NCBI RefSeq assembly: GCF_036186745.1 | Contig: NZ_CP108086.1 | Location: 5,022,001 to 5,086,000 of the forward strand | DNA length: 64,000 nt | Reading direction: 5' to 3' | Source: Microbispora hainanensis | Lineage (GTDB): Bacteria; Actinomycetota; Actinomycetes; Streptosporangiales; Streptosporangiaceae | In this document: positions 1-7,160 of the stretch, piece after piece | Layout of the letters: every line of letters begins with the position of its first letter | How positions within the stretch are numbered: position 1 is the first letter of the stretch | Program-made: the position numbers and the translations under genes | Notes under the pieces: generated by a model | Databases searched by the model: none | Told to the model about the DNA's origin: nothing | Seen by the model: only the letters and a program-made list of their open reading frames with translations

Positions 1-194
1 CCCGGCACCTTGTTGACGCGGCCGGGCACGACCTCGGCCACCTCGTCGTATCGGCCGACCCTGACCATGGCCAGCAGGTCGAACTCGCCGGTGATCGAAT
101 ACACCTCGCTGACGCCCTCGATCTCGGCGATGGCCTGGGCGACCTCGGGGATCCTGTCGACGTCCGCCTTGATGTGGACGATCGCGGTGACCAT
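1..194 (-). CDS. Lrp/AsnC ligand-binding domain protein (partial)
   Basis: This is the N-terminal 64 or so residues of a small protein that runs off the left edge. The visible part begins MVTAIVHIKADVDRIPEVA and continues with an EGVSEVYSITGEFDLLAMV stretch, which is the RAM (AsnC ligand-binding) fold of Lrp-type proteins. There is no helix-turn-helix before it, so it belongs to the stand-alone RAM group that in actinobacteria sits near the qcr/ctaE and trpD genes. A GGAGAG ribosome site lies just before the ATG. It follows the nuclease gene on the same strand by 67 bp and may share its transcript. The ligand, probably an amino acid, cannot be told from sequence. Confidence 0.85.
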   Translation of the reverse strand, partial: MVTAIVHIKADVDRIPEVAQAIAEIEGVSEVYSITGEFDLLAMVRVGRYDEVAEVVPGRVNKVP

Positions 195-261
195 GCGCGT
201 CTCTCCTGCTGTCTCGCGGCTCGGGTCTGTCGCCCCCGACCTTAGTGCCACCCCCGCGGCC

Positions 262-1995
262 TCACCGCAGGGGCCGTCCCTCACGGCGGTCGCCGCGCTG
301 GTGCCGGTAGGCGCGCTCGATGCGCTCGACCAGGCGCCCGGCGCCGTACGCGGGGAGGCTCCAGGTGCCGTCGACCTGGACGAGGCGCACGCCGGGGGAG
401 TCGAGCCAGCGCAGCACGCACTCGGTCTCCTCGGCGCTGGCGGCCGGGGTGGGCCCGGGACCGGGGACGACGGTCTCCGCCGTGGCGACCAGCGCGTCCA
501 CGTACGGCGTGGGGTGGGCGCCCCTGGGCATCACGCCGGCCGCGGCGAGCCTGCCGTGCCGGATGACGTGGATGTCCCAGCCGCCGTCGAAGGCGGGGCT
601 GGCCGCGACCATCTGCGGGATGCCGGTCAGGGACCGCAGGCGCTGCATGCGCGCGGCGGTCCTGACGTAGGCCGCGAGGCGGTCCCGGTCGACGGCCGCC
701 TCCTCATAGCGCTGCTCGGCCGACAGGCGGCTCATGCGCGCCTCCATCGCCGAGAAGACCGCCTCCGCGTCGAGCTCCATCGCGTGCCGGGCGCGGCGGA
801 CGTGGCGGGCGTAGCTCTCCTCGCTCTCGCGGCCCTCGCAGGGCGCGCCGCAGCGGCCGATCTCGGCGAGCGCGCAGGCGGGGCGGCGCACGCGGGGCGA
901 CAGCCGTTCGGTGCACTGGCGCAGCGGCAGCGCCTCGTGCATGGCGGTCCGCGCGTCGTCGGCGGTGCGGCTGCTGCCGAACGGGCCGAGATAGGTCGCG
1001 CCGTCGTCCTTCACCTCGCGCACGACGCTGAGCCGCGGGAACGCCTCGTCGGTCAGCTTGAGCCAGACCACCCGCTCGGGGAAGCGGGACCGCCTGTTGT
1101 AGCGCGGCTTGGTGGCCCCGATCATCCGCAGCTCGCGGATCTCGGCCTCCAGCGCGGTGGCGCAGACGATCGTCCTGACCCGCTCGGCGATGCCGACCAT
1201 CTCGCGGATGCGGGAGCGGGTCTCGCTCGCGGTGAAGTAGCTGCGCACGCGGTTGCGCAGGTTGGAGCTCTTCCCGATGTAGAGCGCCTCGCCCTTGGCG
1301 TCTTCGAAGATGTAGACGCCGGGCGCGCCGGGCACCCCGTCGGCGAGGTGGCGTTTGCGCTGCTGCTCCGGCGTGGGAGCGCGCACGAAGCCGCGCAGGT
1401 CTTCCAGCGTGTGCACGCCGAGCGACCCGACCCGGGCGATGAGGCCGTGCAGCACGTCGACCGTGGCCTTCGCGTCGGCCAGCGCCCGGTGGCAGGGCTC
1501 GGTGGAGCTGCGGAAGACCCGCGCGAGGGTGGCCAGCTTGCAGTTGGGCGTCTCGTCGCGGGTCAGCACGCGGCGCGCGAGGTCGGCGGTGTCCACCACC
1601 GGGTTGGCCGGGGGCGGGTAGCCGTTGACCTGGCACGCCGCCTTCAGGAACGACATGTCGAACGGCGCGTTGTGCGCCACCAGCGCGACGCCCGCGATGA
1701 ACTCCAGGAAGCTCGGCAGCACCTCGGAGAACTTCGGCGCGGCCACGACCATCGCGTCGGTGATGCCGGTCAGCACGGAGATGAACGGCGGGATCGGGCC
1801 ACCGGGGTCGACCAGCGTGGCGAACTCGCCGATCACCTCGCCGCCGCGCACCTTCACCGCGCCGATCTCCGTGATGGCGTGCTCCGCGGACGACCCGCCG
1901 GTGGTCTCCAGGTCGAAGACGACGAACGTGACCTCCCGCAGGGGAGTGCCGAGCTCGTCCAGCGTGCCCTGTACCGCATCCACGCCCAAGACCAT
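262..1995 (-). CDS. DEDDh 3'-5' exonuclease fused to a UvrC/Cho-type GIY-YIG nuclease
   Basis: Two nuclease modules are fused, as in mycobacterial Rv2191. Residues about 20-190 form a DnaQ-type exonuclease with FDLETTG (catalytic D28, E30), HNAPFD and HRALAD (H169, D174), so all DEDDh residues are present. Residues about 225-310 form a GIY-YIG domain with GVY, YIGKSSNLRNRV and a distal glutamate region. The C-terminal part resembles the UvrC middle region, including a UVR-like segment, but there is no UvrC C-terminal endonuclease/HhH part. The likely role is DNA repair or nucleotide excision, and the substrate is unproven. The ATG at 1995 is preferred: a further in-frame ATG at 2031 would add 12 residues but has no ribosome site and lies outside the conserved region. 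Confidence 0.93.
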   Translation of the reverse strand: MVLGVDAVQGTLDELGTPLREVTFVVFDLETTGGSSAEHAITEIGAVKVRGGEVIGEFATLVDPGGPIPPFISVLTGITDAMVVAAPKFSEVLPSFLEFIAGVALVAHNAPFDMSFLKAACQVNGYPPPANPVVDTADLARRVLTRDETPNCKLATLARVFRSSTEPCHRALADAKATVDVLHGLIARVGSLGVHTLEDLRGFVRAPTPEQQRKRHLADGVPGAPGVYIFEDAKGEALYIGKSSNLRNRVRSYFTASETRSRIREMVGIAERVRTIVCATALEAEIRELRMIGATKPRYNRRSRFPERVVWLKLTDEAFPRLSVVREVKDDGATYLGPFGSSRTADDARTAMHEALPLRQCTERLSPRVRRPACALAEIGRCGAPCEGRESEESYARHVRRARHAMELDAEAVFSAMEARMSRLSAEQRYEEAAVDRDRLAAYVRTAARMQRLRSLTGIPQMVAASPAFDGGWDIHVIRHGRLAAAGVMPRGAHPTPYVDALVATAETVVPGPGPTPAASAEETECVLRWLDSPGVRLVQVDGTWSLPAYGAGRLVERIERAYRHQRGDRREGRPLR

Positions 1996-2049
1996 AGAAG
2001 TCCCGACCGACAATTGCCGCACCCACCCCATGCGGAGGTCAAGCGACGG

Positions 2050-2241
2050 TCAGGCGGGCGGCTGCGCCCAGGCCGCTGCGGCGCGCCATTCGCGGGCCGG
2101 CATCGCGTAGACCAGCTCGTCGCTCCAGGCCCCGGCGAAGCGTGTGAACACCGCCGAAAGCGTACGGACGGGAATCGGGCCGTCCGCGAAGGGGTTGTGC
2201 GTCGCCGGGTCCCGGCCCCGGCGGACGTCGTGACAGATCAT
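2050..2241 (-). CDS. small hypothetical protein, 63 aa
   Basis: A short reading frame starts MICHDVRRGRDPATHNPF and ends in a tryptophan- and alanine-rich tail. I do not recognise the family. It looks coding because third positions are almost all G/C and the composition is balanced, with aromatic and acidic residues unlike the arginine/proline-rich shadows around it. The ATG has no obvious ribosome site. It lies upstream of the nuclease gene on the same strand, so it may be its first cistron. No signal peptide or membrane segment is visible. Confidence 0.42.
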   Translation of the reverse strand: MICHDVRRGRDPATHNPFADGPIPVRTLSAVFTRFAGAWSDELVYAMPAREWRAAAAWAQPPA

Positions 2242-2476
2242 GAACGCGACATGGTCACGGTGTGACGGCCGTACCCTTAAAAGAAGACAGGAACATGGGA
2301 GTGTCTCGCAGATCTTGCCGTGGGAGGGCGGTCCGGTGGGCGCGCCGTGAGGCTCACGCCTCGGGGACGCCGGATATCGGGACGTTCTCGCATTCGGGGG
2401 CGACAGCACCGCGAGGCGCCGCCGGGGCGACCCCAGTGGGCAGAAGATCTGTAGGACACGGCCGAGGAGCGACGAG
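2242..2476. other. intergenic region upstream of the NYN gene
   Basis: These 235 bases separate the leftward small gene from the rightward NYN gene and should carry both promoters. The only clear element is the GAGGAG ribosome site at about 2463-2468 serving the ATG at 2477. No hairpin or repeat stands out. Short open frames here have shadow-like composition. Confidence 0.5.
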
Positions 2477-3793
2477 ATGAGTTCAGCCGGAGAAGGCCTG
2501 TCTCGTCCGTTGCCCGAGCAGGTCCGTTTACACGTGGTGGAGGTCGCCGCGCAGGTGCTGGGCTCGATGCCCGCCGCGGCCGTGCCGCCGCCGTTGCGCA
2601 ACATCGCCAGGTTCGACCCGCGCAAGCGCGCCCGTCTTGGCAGCGCGCCGATCGCGGCCCAGCTGGAAAACGACAAGGAGTTCCGCGAGCGGGTGGCCGA
2701 GGCGGTGGAGACCGCCTGGCCCGAGCTGGTGGGGAGCCTGGCCGAGGGCACGGTGCCCCCGGCGGCCGAGCCGGTGCTGGTCGCGGCGGCGGCCTACCTG
2801 ACCCGCCCGCCCGGCTGGCCGGACCTGGTCGAGCAGGCGCGGACCGACCTTGAGCAGGCCGCCGCCGCGGGCACCCAGCGGGAGCAGGCGGAGACGCGGC
2901 TGCGCGAGCAGCTCGCGGCGCAGCGTGCCTCCGCCAAGGAGGAGATCGACCGGGTGCGCGAGCAGCTCAAGGCCGCCCGCGCGGAGAACTCCGACCTGCG
3001 GCGCAAGCTGCACGACGCCCGCGAGCGGGTCAAGGCCGCCGAGACCAGGGCGGCCGAGCTGGAGGCCGAGACGGCCGAGGCGCGTGCCAGGGCTGCCAGC
3101 GCCAACGGCGCGGCCGAGACCGAGCTGCGCCGGCTCAAGGAGCGCCTGGCGGACGCCGAGCGCCAGCTCGAGGCCAGCCGCAGGGCCGCCCGCGAGGGCC
3201 GCAGCATCGAGGACGCCCGGGTGCGGGTGCTGCTTGACGCGCTCCAGGACGCCGCCTCCGGGCTGCGCAAGGAGCTCGGCCTGCCCACGACGATCAGCAG
3301 GCCGGCCGACTACGTGAACGCGGTGGTGCCCGGCGAGCCGGGCGTGACGGCCGTCCCCGCGCGGGCGCTGGCCAACGACGACCCGCAGCTTCTCGACCAG
3401 CTCCTGGCCATCCCTCACCTGCATCTGATCGTCGACGGTTACAACGTGACCAAGACCGGTTATCCGTCGCTGACCCTCGCCGACCAGCGAGCCCGGCTGC
3501 TGACCGGGCTCGGCGGGCTCGCCGTGCAGACGCGGGCGGAGGTGACGTGCGTGTTCGACGGCGCCGAGCTGAACGGGCCCGTCCAGGTGTCCGCGCCGCG
3601 CGGGGTGCGGGTGATGTTCAGCGCGCCCGGGGAGATCGCCGACGACCTCATCCGCACGCTGGTGCGGGCGGAGCCGCCGGGGCGGGCCATCGCGGTCGTC
3701 TCCTCCGACCGGGAGGTGGCCGAGTCGGTGCGCCGCATGGGCGCCCGGCCGGTGCCCTCGATCCTGCTGCTGCGCCGTCTCGGCCGCGGTTGA
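2477..3793 (+). CDS. NYN (YacP-like) domain protein with long coiled coil
   Basis: The protein is 438 aa. Residues 1-110 are a helical N-terminal region. Residues about 115-270 form a charged Ala/Glu/Arg-rich coiled coil. Residues about 312-435 form an NYN/PIN-like nuclease domain whose first strand carries HLIVDGYNVTK, with the acidic residue typical of YacP (DUF901), followed by TCVFDGAE and VVSSDREV. YacP-type NYN proteins such as Rae1 cleave RNA on or near the ribosome; that role here is inferred from the fold. The actinobacterial N-terminal extension is longer than in Firmicutes. The ATG has a GAGGAG site 8 bp upstream. Confidence 0.88.
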   Translation: MSSAGEGLSRPLPEQVRLHVVEVAAQVLGSMPAAAVPPPLRNIARFDPRKRARLGSAPIAAQLENDKEFRERVAEAVETAWPELVGSLAEGTVPPAAEPVLVAAAAYLTRPPGWPDLVEQARTDLEQAAAAGTQREQAETRLREQLAAQRASAKEEIDRVREQLKAARAENSDLRRKLHDARERVKAAETRAAELEAETAEARARAASANGAAETELRRLKERLADAERQLEASRRAAREGRSIEDARVRVLLDALQDAASGLRKELGLPTTISRPADYVNAVVPGEPGVTAVPARALANDDPQLLDQLLAIPHLHLIVDGYNVTKTGYPSLTLADQRARLLTGLGGLAVQTRAEVTCVFDGAELNGPVQVSAPRGVRVMFSAPGEIADDLIRTLVRAEPPGRAIAVVSSDREVAESVRRMGARPVPSILLLRRLGRG

Positions 3794-3822
3794 CGCGTCC
3801 CGCGCACGCCCCGGACCTGCGA

Positions 3823-3839
3823 CGTCACAGTATGTGACG
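3823..3839. promoter_or_regulatory. palindrome / GTNAC-N5-GTNAC box before the NlpC/P60 gene
   Basis: CGTCACA-GTA-TGTGACG is a perfect 7-bp inverted repeat. Read differently it is GTCAC-N5-GTGAC, the spacing expected of a tandem GTNAC box. It lies about 105 bp before the start codon of the secreted peptidase. MtrA response regulators bind loose GTNAC-type repeats before cell-wall hydrolase genes in actinobacteria, so MtrA is the obvious candidate. This assignment is inference. Confidence 0.45.
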
Positions 3840-3942
3840 ACTGCCGCGAATACCTGCGAATAGGTTGAAGCTTCAAGATCGCCTAGATAGAGTCGCGCCG
3901 CAGGTTTCGTCGATCAAAGAGGTTTATCCTCAAGGGGGCTCA

Positions 3943-4905
3943 GTGCGAGGGCGTGTGCCGGTGGCCGCCGGTCTGGCCGCCGTGGTCCTGCTCACTCCGA
4001 TGACGGGCGCGCAGGCGGATCCGAAGCCCACTGTCGCGCAGGTGAAAGCGAAGCTGAGCAAGCTCAACGCGCAGGCCGACCAGCTCGTGGACCGTTATAA
4101 CGCGGCCAACGAGAAGTGGAAGAAGGCCCGGCAGAAGTACCTCACGATCAACGAGGACTACAAGAAGCAGAACGCCCGGGTCGAGGAGTTACGCTCCGGG
4201 CTGGTCTCGATGGCCGTCAGCAGCTACCAGGTCGGCGACATGGGGTCGTGGGGCGGCGTCTTCTACAGCTCCAACCCCGACGCCATGCTCAGCGGTCTCG
4301 CCACGCTCAACCACATGTCGGCCGAGCGGGCCGGGCGGCTCAAGGCGTACGAGGGCGCCATCAAGGACCTCAAGAACCGCCGCAACCAGAGCAAGCAGGT
4401 CTACAAGGAGGCCGCCGACGTCAAGGACGAGCTGGCGGACGAGAAGGAGAAGGTCGACAAGCTCGTCCGGGAGCAGATGAAGCTGCTGCGCTCGCTCGGG
4501 ACGTTCAACCCCGGCAACCCCAACAGCGCCGGCGTCGTCTACAACGGGCCGGCGTCCGGCAACGCGCTGGCCGCCCTCCAGTTCGCCTACAAGCAGATCG
4601 GCAAGCCCTACCGCTACGGGGGCACCGGACCGGGCGCCTGGGACTGCTCCGGGCTCGTGCAGGCCGCGTGGGCGGCGGCGGGCGTCCGGCTGCCCCGGAC
4701 GAGCTACGAGCAGTGGGCCTGGGGCGCGAGCCGCCGGGTCTCGCTCGACGACCTCCAGCCGGGCGACCTGCTCTGGCACGCCGGATACGGGCACGTCGGC
4801 ATCTACGCCGGCGACGGGAAGGTCGTTCATGCCCCGCAGACCGGCGATGTTGTGAAAGTCGTCACACTCGCCGAGTATCACGCGATCGGAGCCGTGCGCC
4901 CCTGA
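3943..4905 (+). CDS. secreted NlpC/P60 (C40) peptidoglycan endopeptidase
   Basis: The GTG at 3943 follows an AAGGGGG site and opens a signal peptide (VRGRVPVAAGLAAVVLL, cleavage near AQA-DP). Residues about 30-190 are a lysine-rich coiled coil like that of RipA-family hydrolases. Residues about 205-320 are the NlpC/P60 domain with catalytic Cys235 in WDCSGL, His284 in GHVGIYAG and a third polar residue near His296 in HAPQ. The enzyme should cut D-Glu/meso-Dap stem-peptide bonds outside the membrane, with the coiled coil keeping it inactive or tethered. It matches the position of mycobacterial Rv2190c. Upstream in-frame codons back to 3865 would precede the signal peptide and are not favoured. 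Confidence 0.93.
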   Translation: MRGRVPVAAGLAAVVLLTPMTGAQADPKPTVAQVKAKLSKLNAQADQLVDRYNAANEKWKKARQKYLTINEDYKKQNARVEELRSGLVSMAVSSYQVGDMGSWGGVFYSSNPDAMLSGLATLNHMSAERAGRLKAYEGAIKDLKNRRNQSKQVYKEAADVKDELADEKEKVDKLVREQMKLLRSLGTFNPGNPNSAGVVYNGPASGNALAALQFAYKQIGKPYRYGGTGPGAWDCSGLVQAAWAAAGVRLPRTSYEQWAWGASRRVSLDDLQPGDLLWHAGYGHVGIYAGDGKVVHAPQTGDVVKVVTLAEYHAIGAVRP

Positions 4906-4921
4906 CGGTCCCGCCGTCTCC

Positions 4922-4936
4922 GTGACGATCTGTGAC
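4922..4936. promoter_or_regulatory. second GTNAC-N5-GTNAC box
   Basis: GTGAC-GATCT-GTGAC is a direct repeat with five bases between pentamers, 17 bp after the stop of the first NlpC/P60 gene and upstream of the riboswitch-controlled second one. It has the same pentamer spacing as the box at 3823-3839. A role as an MtrA-type site is inferred. Confidence 0.4.
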
Positions 4937-4945
4937 TGACGCGGC

Positions 4946-4997
4946 AAATGTGACCCCATCGGCGCTTGTTGTGCAAATTGTGGGCAGGGTCACATTT
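4946..4997. promoter_or_regulatory. 11-bp inverted repeat AAATGTGACCC / GGGTCACATTT
   Basis: Two perfect 11-bp arms at 4946-4956 and 4987-4997 are separated by 30 bp. Both contain the TGTGACC/GGTCACA core seen in the neighbouring boxes. The long AT-containing loop and the lack of a T-run argue against a simple terminator. It more likely binds a dimeric regulator upstream of the riboswitch leader. Confidence 0.4.
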
Positions 4998-5223
4998 GGC
5001 GCATTCGCGGTGTGGGTAAGCTGCGATTTCTTCTCCGCGGCCTTCGTTATGCGATCTTTATCCGGCCGGAGCGCTTTGCCGAACGCCGCGAGTCCTGGGT
5101 AGCTTCTGGGCCGCGGCGAGCACGCCTCGCCGCCGTGCGTCCCGGTCCGGCCGGCCGGTCGCAGTCATCCAGCGGCATCGGCGTCCTTCATCACCCTCCC
5201 CCCGTGGGATCCCCCCGACGCCG

Positions 5224-5380
5224 ATGGCCAGCCGAGTCCGTGCAGTCAGGAGGCACGGAGCCGGGGAACCACCGACCTTCACGCGAAGGTCCGGGGTGAA
5301 TCGGCGCATCGCGCGCCGTAGGGCGACTTCCCCGCCCGAACCCGTCAGCTAACCCGGTAGGCGTGAGCGGAAGACCCGAG
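5224..5380 (+). promoter_or_regulatory. cyclic-di-AMP riboswitch (ydaO-yuaA type)
   Basis: The leader of the second NlpC/P60 gene contains the conserved ydaO-yuaA blocks in order: GGAGCCGGGGAACC, a hairpin formed by ACCTTCACGCGAAGGT, GGGGTGAATCGGCGC, CGCCGTAGGGCGA, and CCCGAACCCGTCAGCTAACC followed by GGTAGGCG and GGAAGACC. This class binds cyclic di-AMP and in actinobacteria commonly sits before NlpC/P60 and Rpf genes, turning them off when the ligand is high. Ends are approximate. Confidence 0.93.
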
Positions 5381-5388
5381 GAGAGATC

Positions 5389-6054
5389 CTGTCTACCACC
5401 CCCAGTCTGTCCCGTCTTGCCCGAATTGCCGTTAGTGGTGCCGCGTTGACGGCATCCGTAGGTGTCGCTGGAGCACATCCGGCGGCGGCAGCCGGCACGG
5501 CGGCCGACCCGGCGGCCGACCCGGCGACGGTCACGGTCGTCACGACGGCCACGGCGACGAAGACGGCCACCAAGACGGCCACGAAGACGGGCGCCGAGGA
5601 GAGCGCGAAGACCGCCGCCCGCAACGCCGCCGCGAAGAAGCGGACCAAGAGGCACACCGCCAAGCGGAAGATCAGCAGGGCCTCGCTCCAGCGGGCCAGG
5701 GCCCGGCGCGCGGTGAAGGCCGCCGAGAAGCAGATCGGCGACCCCTACCGCTACGGAGCCACGGGACCGGGCGCGTTCGACTGCTCGGGCCTGGTCCAGT
5801 ACGCCTGGCGCAAGGCCGGCGTACGGCTGCCGCGCACGACGTGGTCCATCCGCAGCGCGGTCAGGAAGAAGGTGTCCTGGGGGCACTTCGAGCCCGGTGA
5901 CCTCATCTTCACCAGCGGCGGCGGCCACGTCGGCATGTACGTCGGGCACAACAGGATGATCCACGCCCCGCACAGCGGCACGCGGGTCAGGATCGACAAG
6001 CTGGACGCCTACCGGAGGAGCACCTTCGTGGGTGCCGTCCGGCCGGGCGTCTGA
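5389..6054 (+). CDS. secreted NlpC/P60 endopeptidase, apparent CTG start
   Basis: This 221-aa exported peptidase has a signal peptide (STTPSLSRLARIAVSGAAL, cleavage after the AAA near residue 36), a threonine/lysine-rich linker of repeated TATKTATKT type, a basic helix, and a C-terminal NlpC/P60 domain with Cys132 in FDCSGL, His180 in GHVGMYVG and His192 in HAPH. No ATG, GTG or TTG in frame precedes the signal peptide. The codon placed correctly behind GAGGAGAG is CTG at 5389. The next alternative, TTG at 5446, would cut away the basic and hydrophobic part of the signal peptide. Expression is controlled by the cyclic-di-AMP riboswitch just upstream. Confidence 0.88.
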   Translation: MSTTPSLSRLARIAVSGAALTASVGVAGAHPAAAAGTAADPAADPATVTVVTTATATKTATKTATKTGAEESAKTAARNAAAKKRTKRHTAKRKISRASLQRARARRAVKAAEKQIGDPYRYGATGPGAFDCSGLVQYAWRKAGVRLPRTTWSIRSAVRKKVSWGHFEPGDLIFTSGGGHVGMYVGHNRMIHAPHSGTRVRIDKLDAYRRSTFVGAVRPGV

Positions 6055-6158
6055 CGGGCACCGGTCACCAAGCCCCCTCGACCGGCGCCGTCCTTACGGC
6101 CCCGTCCACCTCGCCGAGGTGGGCGGGGCCGTGACATGCGCTGGCTACCATGCACGGC

Positions 6159-7067
6159 GTGACTGTCACGAGCGGCGTGCCCGCGTGCGCGCCGGGCGTG
6201 CGTGCCGGAGCCGGCCGGAGCCGGCCCGGACCCGCCGGGGCCACTCCCCGCCGGATCGCGGCCGTGGCCGTCGCGCTGGCCGCGCTGCTGGCCGGGCCCG
6301 CCGCCGCGGCGCCGCCCGACCCGCTGCGCGCCCTGCGGCTCGACGCCCGCGCCGCCGTACGCGAGCATCCCGGCATGTGGACCGGTGCCTCGGTCGCCCG
6401 CGGCGAGCGCGCCGTCGTCGTCGGGTCGCCCCGGCCGCTGGTCGCCGAGATCGCCGCGCTGGCCGGCCGCGCGGGCAGTACGGTCACGAGGGTCTGGGGC
6501 GGGCTCGGCGGCGCGGTGGTCCTGGTGCCGCGCACCGAGGAGCAGGCCGCCGTGCTGGCCGCGCCGGCGAAGGTGGACGGCCTGGCGGCCGTCGCCACCG
6601 GCGACCGGGTGATCGTGCAGCCGGCCGCGTTCGCCCGCCTGTCCGCGACCGGCCGCCTGGTCGTCATGACCCACGAGCTGACGCACGTCGCGACCGCCGG
6701 CCGCCGCACGGTGCCGATGTGGCTCATGGAGGGCTTCGCCGACTACGTGGGCTACCTGGACAGCGGGCTGCCGGTCCGTACGGTCGCCGCCGAGCTGGCC
6801 GCCGACGTCGCGGCCGGGAGGGCGGCGCTCGGCGGCCTGCCGGGGCCCGCCGACTTCGCCGCCAGGCCCGCCCAGGCGTACGAGGAGGCGTGGCTCGCCT
6901 GCCGCTACATCGCGGCCCGGTTCGGCGAGCCGAGGCTGGTCGCCCTCTATCGCGCCGCGCTGCGCGAGGAGATCGGCGCCGCCCTGCGGGAGGAGCTCGG
7001 GCTGACCGCCGGCGACCTGACCCGCGCCTGGCGGTCGTGGTCGCGCGAGCAGCTCGCCCGGACCTGA
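6159..7067 (+). CDS. exported zinc metallopeptidase-like protein (HExxH)
   Basis: The protein has an Ala/Leu-rich signal segment (RRIAAVAVALAALLAGPAAAA) within the first 55 residues and a mature region with HELTH at about residues 172-176 and a following Glu in MEGFADYV at about 191, the arrangement of a gluzincin-type zinc peptidase (peptidase MA-like). It should act outside the membrane; the substrate is unknown. The GTG at 6159 is chosen because a TACCAT -10 hexamer lies 7 bp before it and there is no ribosome site, which suggests a leaderless mRNA; an ATG at 6150 is the alternative. Its position between the NlpC/P60 genes and pimB corresponds to mycobacterial Rv2189c, but I cannot confirm homology. 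Confidence 0.8.
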   Translation: MTVTSGVPACAPGVRAGAGRSRPGPAGATPRRIAAVAVALAALLAGPAAAAPPDPLRALRLDARAAVREHPGMWTGASVARGERAVVVGSPRPLVAEIAALAGRAGSTVTRVWGGLGGAVVLVPRTEEQAAVLAAPAKVDGLAAVATGDRVIVQPAAFARLSATGRLVVMTHELTHVATAGRRTVPMWLMEGFADYVGYLDSGLPVRTVAAELAADVAAGRAALGGLPGPADFAARPAQAYEEAWLACRYIAARFGEPRLVALYRAALREEIGAALREELGLTAGDLTRAWRSWSREQLART

Positions 7068-7160
7068 TCGTCCGACCGCGACGACCCGGCCGGGACTGCG
7101 ACAATGCGTTCTCGGGCGGCGCGGGGGGACCGCGTGATCACGCCGGCAGCGGGGGTGAGG

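Noticed and set aside
10..2265. Long plus-strand open frame opposite the nuclease gene
   Set aside because: It is antisense to a gene with full catalytic motifs and has the Arg/Ala/Gly/Val-rich composition of GC-driven shadow frames.
4946..4997. CRP-type TGTGA-N6-TCACA site
   Set aside because: The TGTGA and TCACA halves are about 36 bp apart rather than 6, so it does not fit a CRP box.
5012..5299. Plus-strand frame of 95 codons before the second peptidase
   Set aside because: It overlaps the cyclic-di-AMP riboswitch and has shadow composition.
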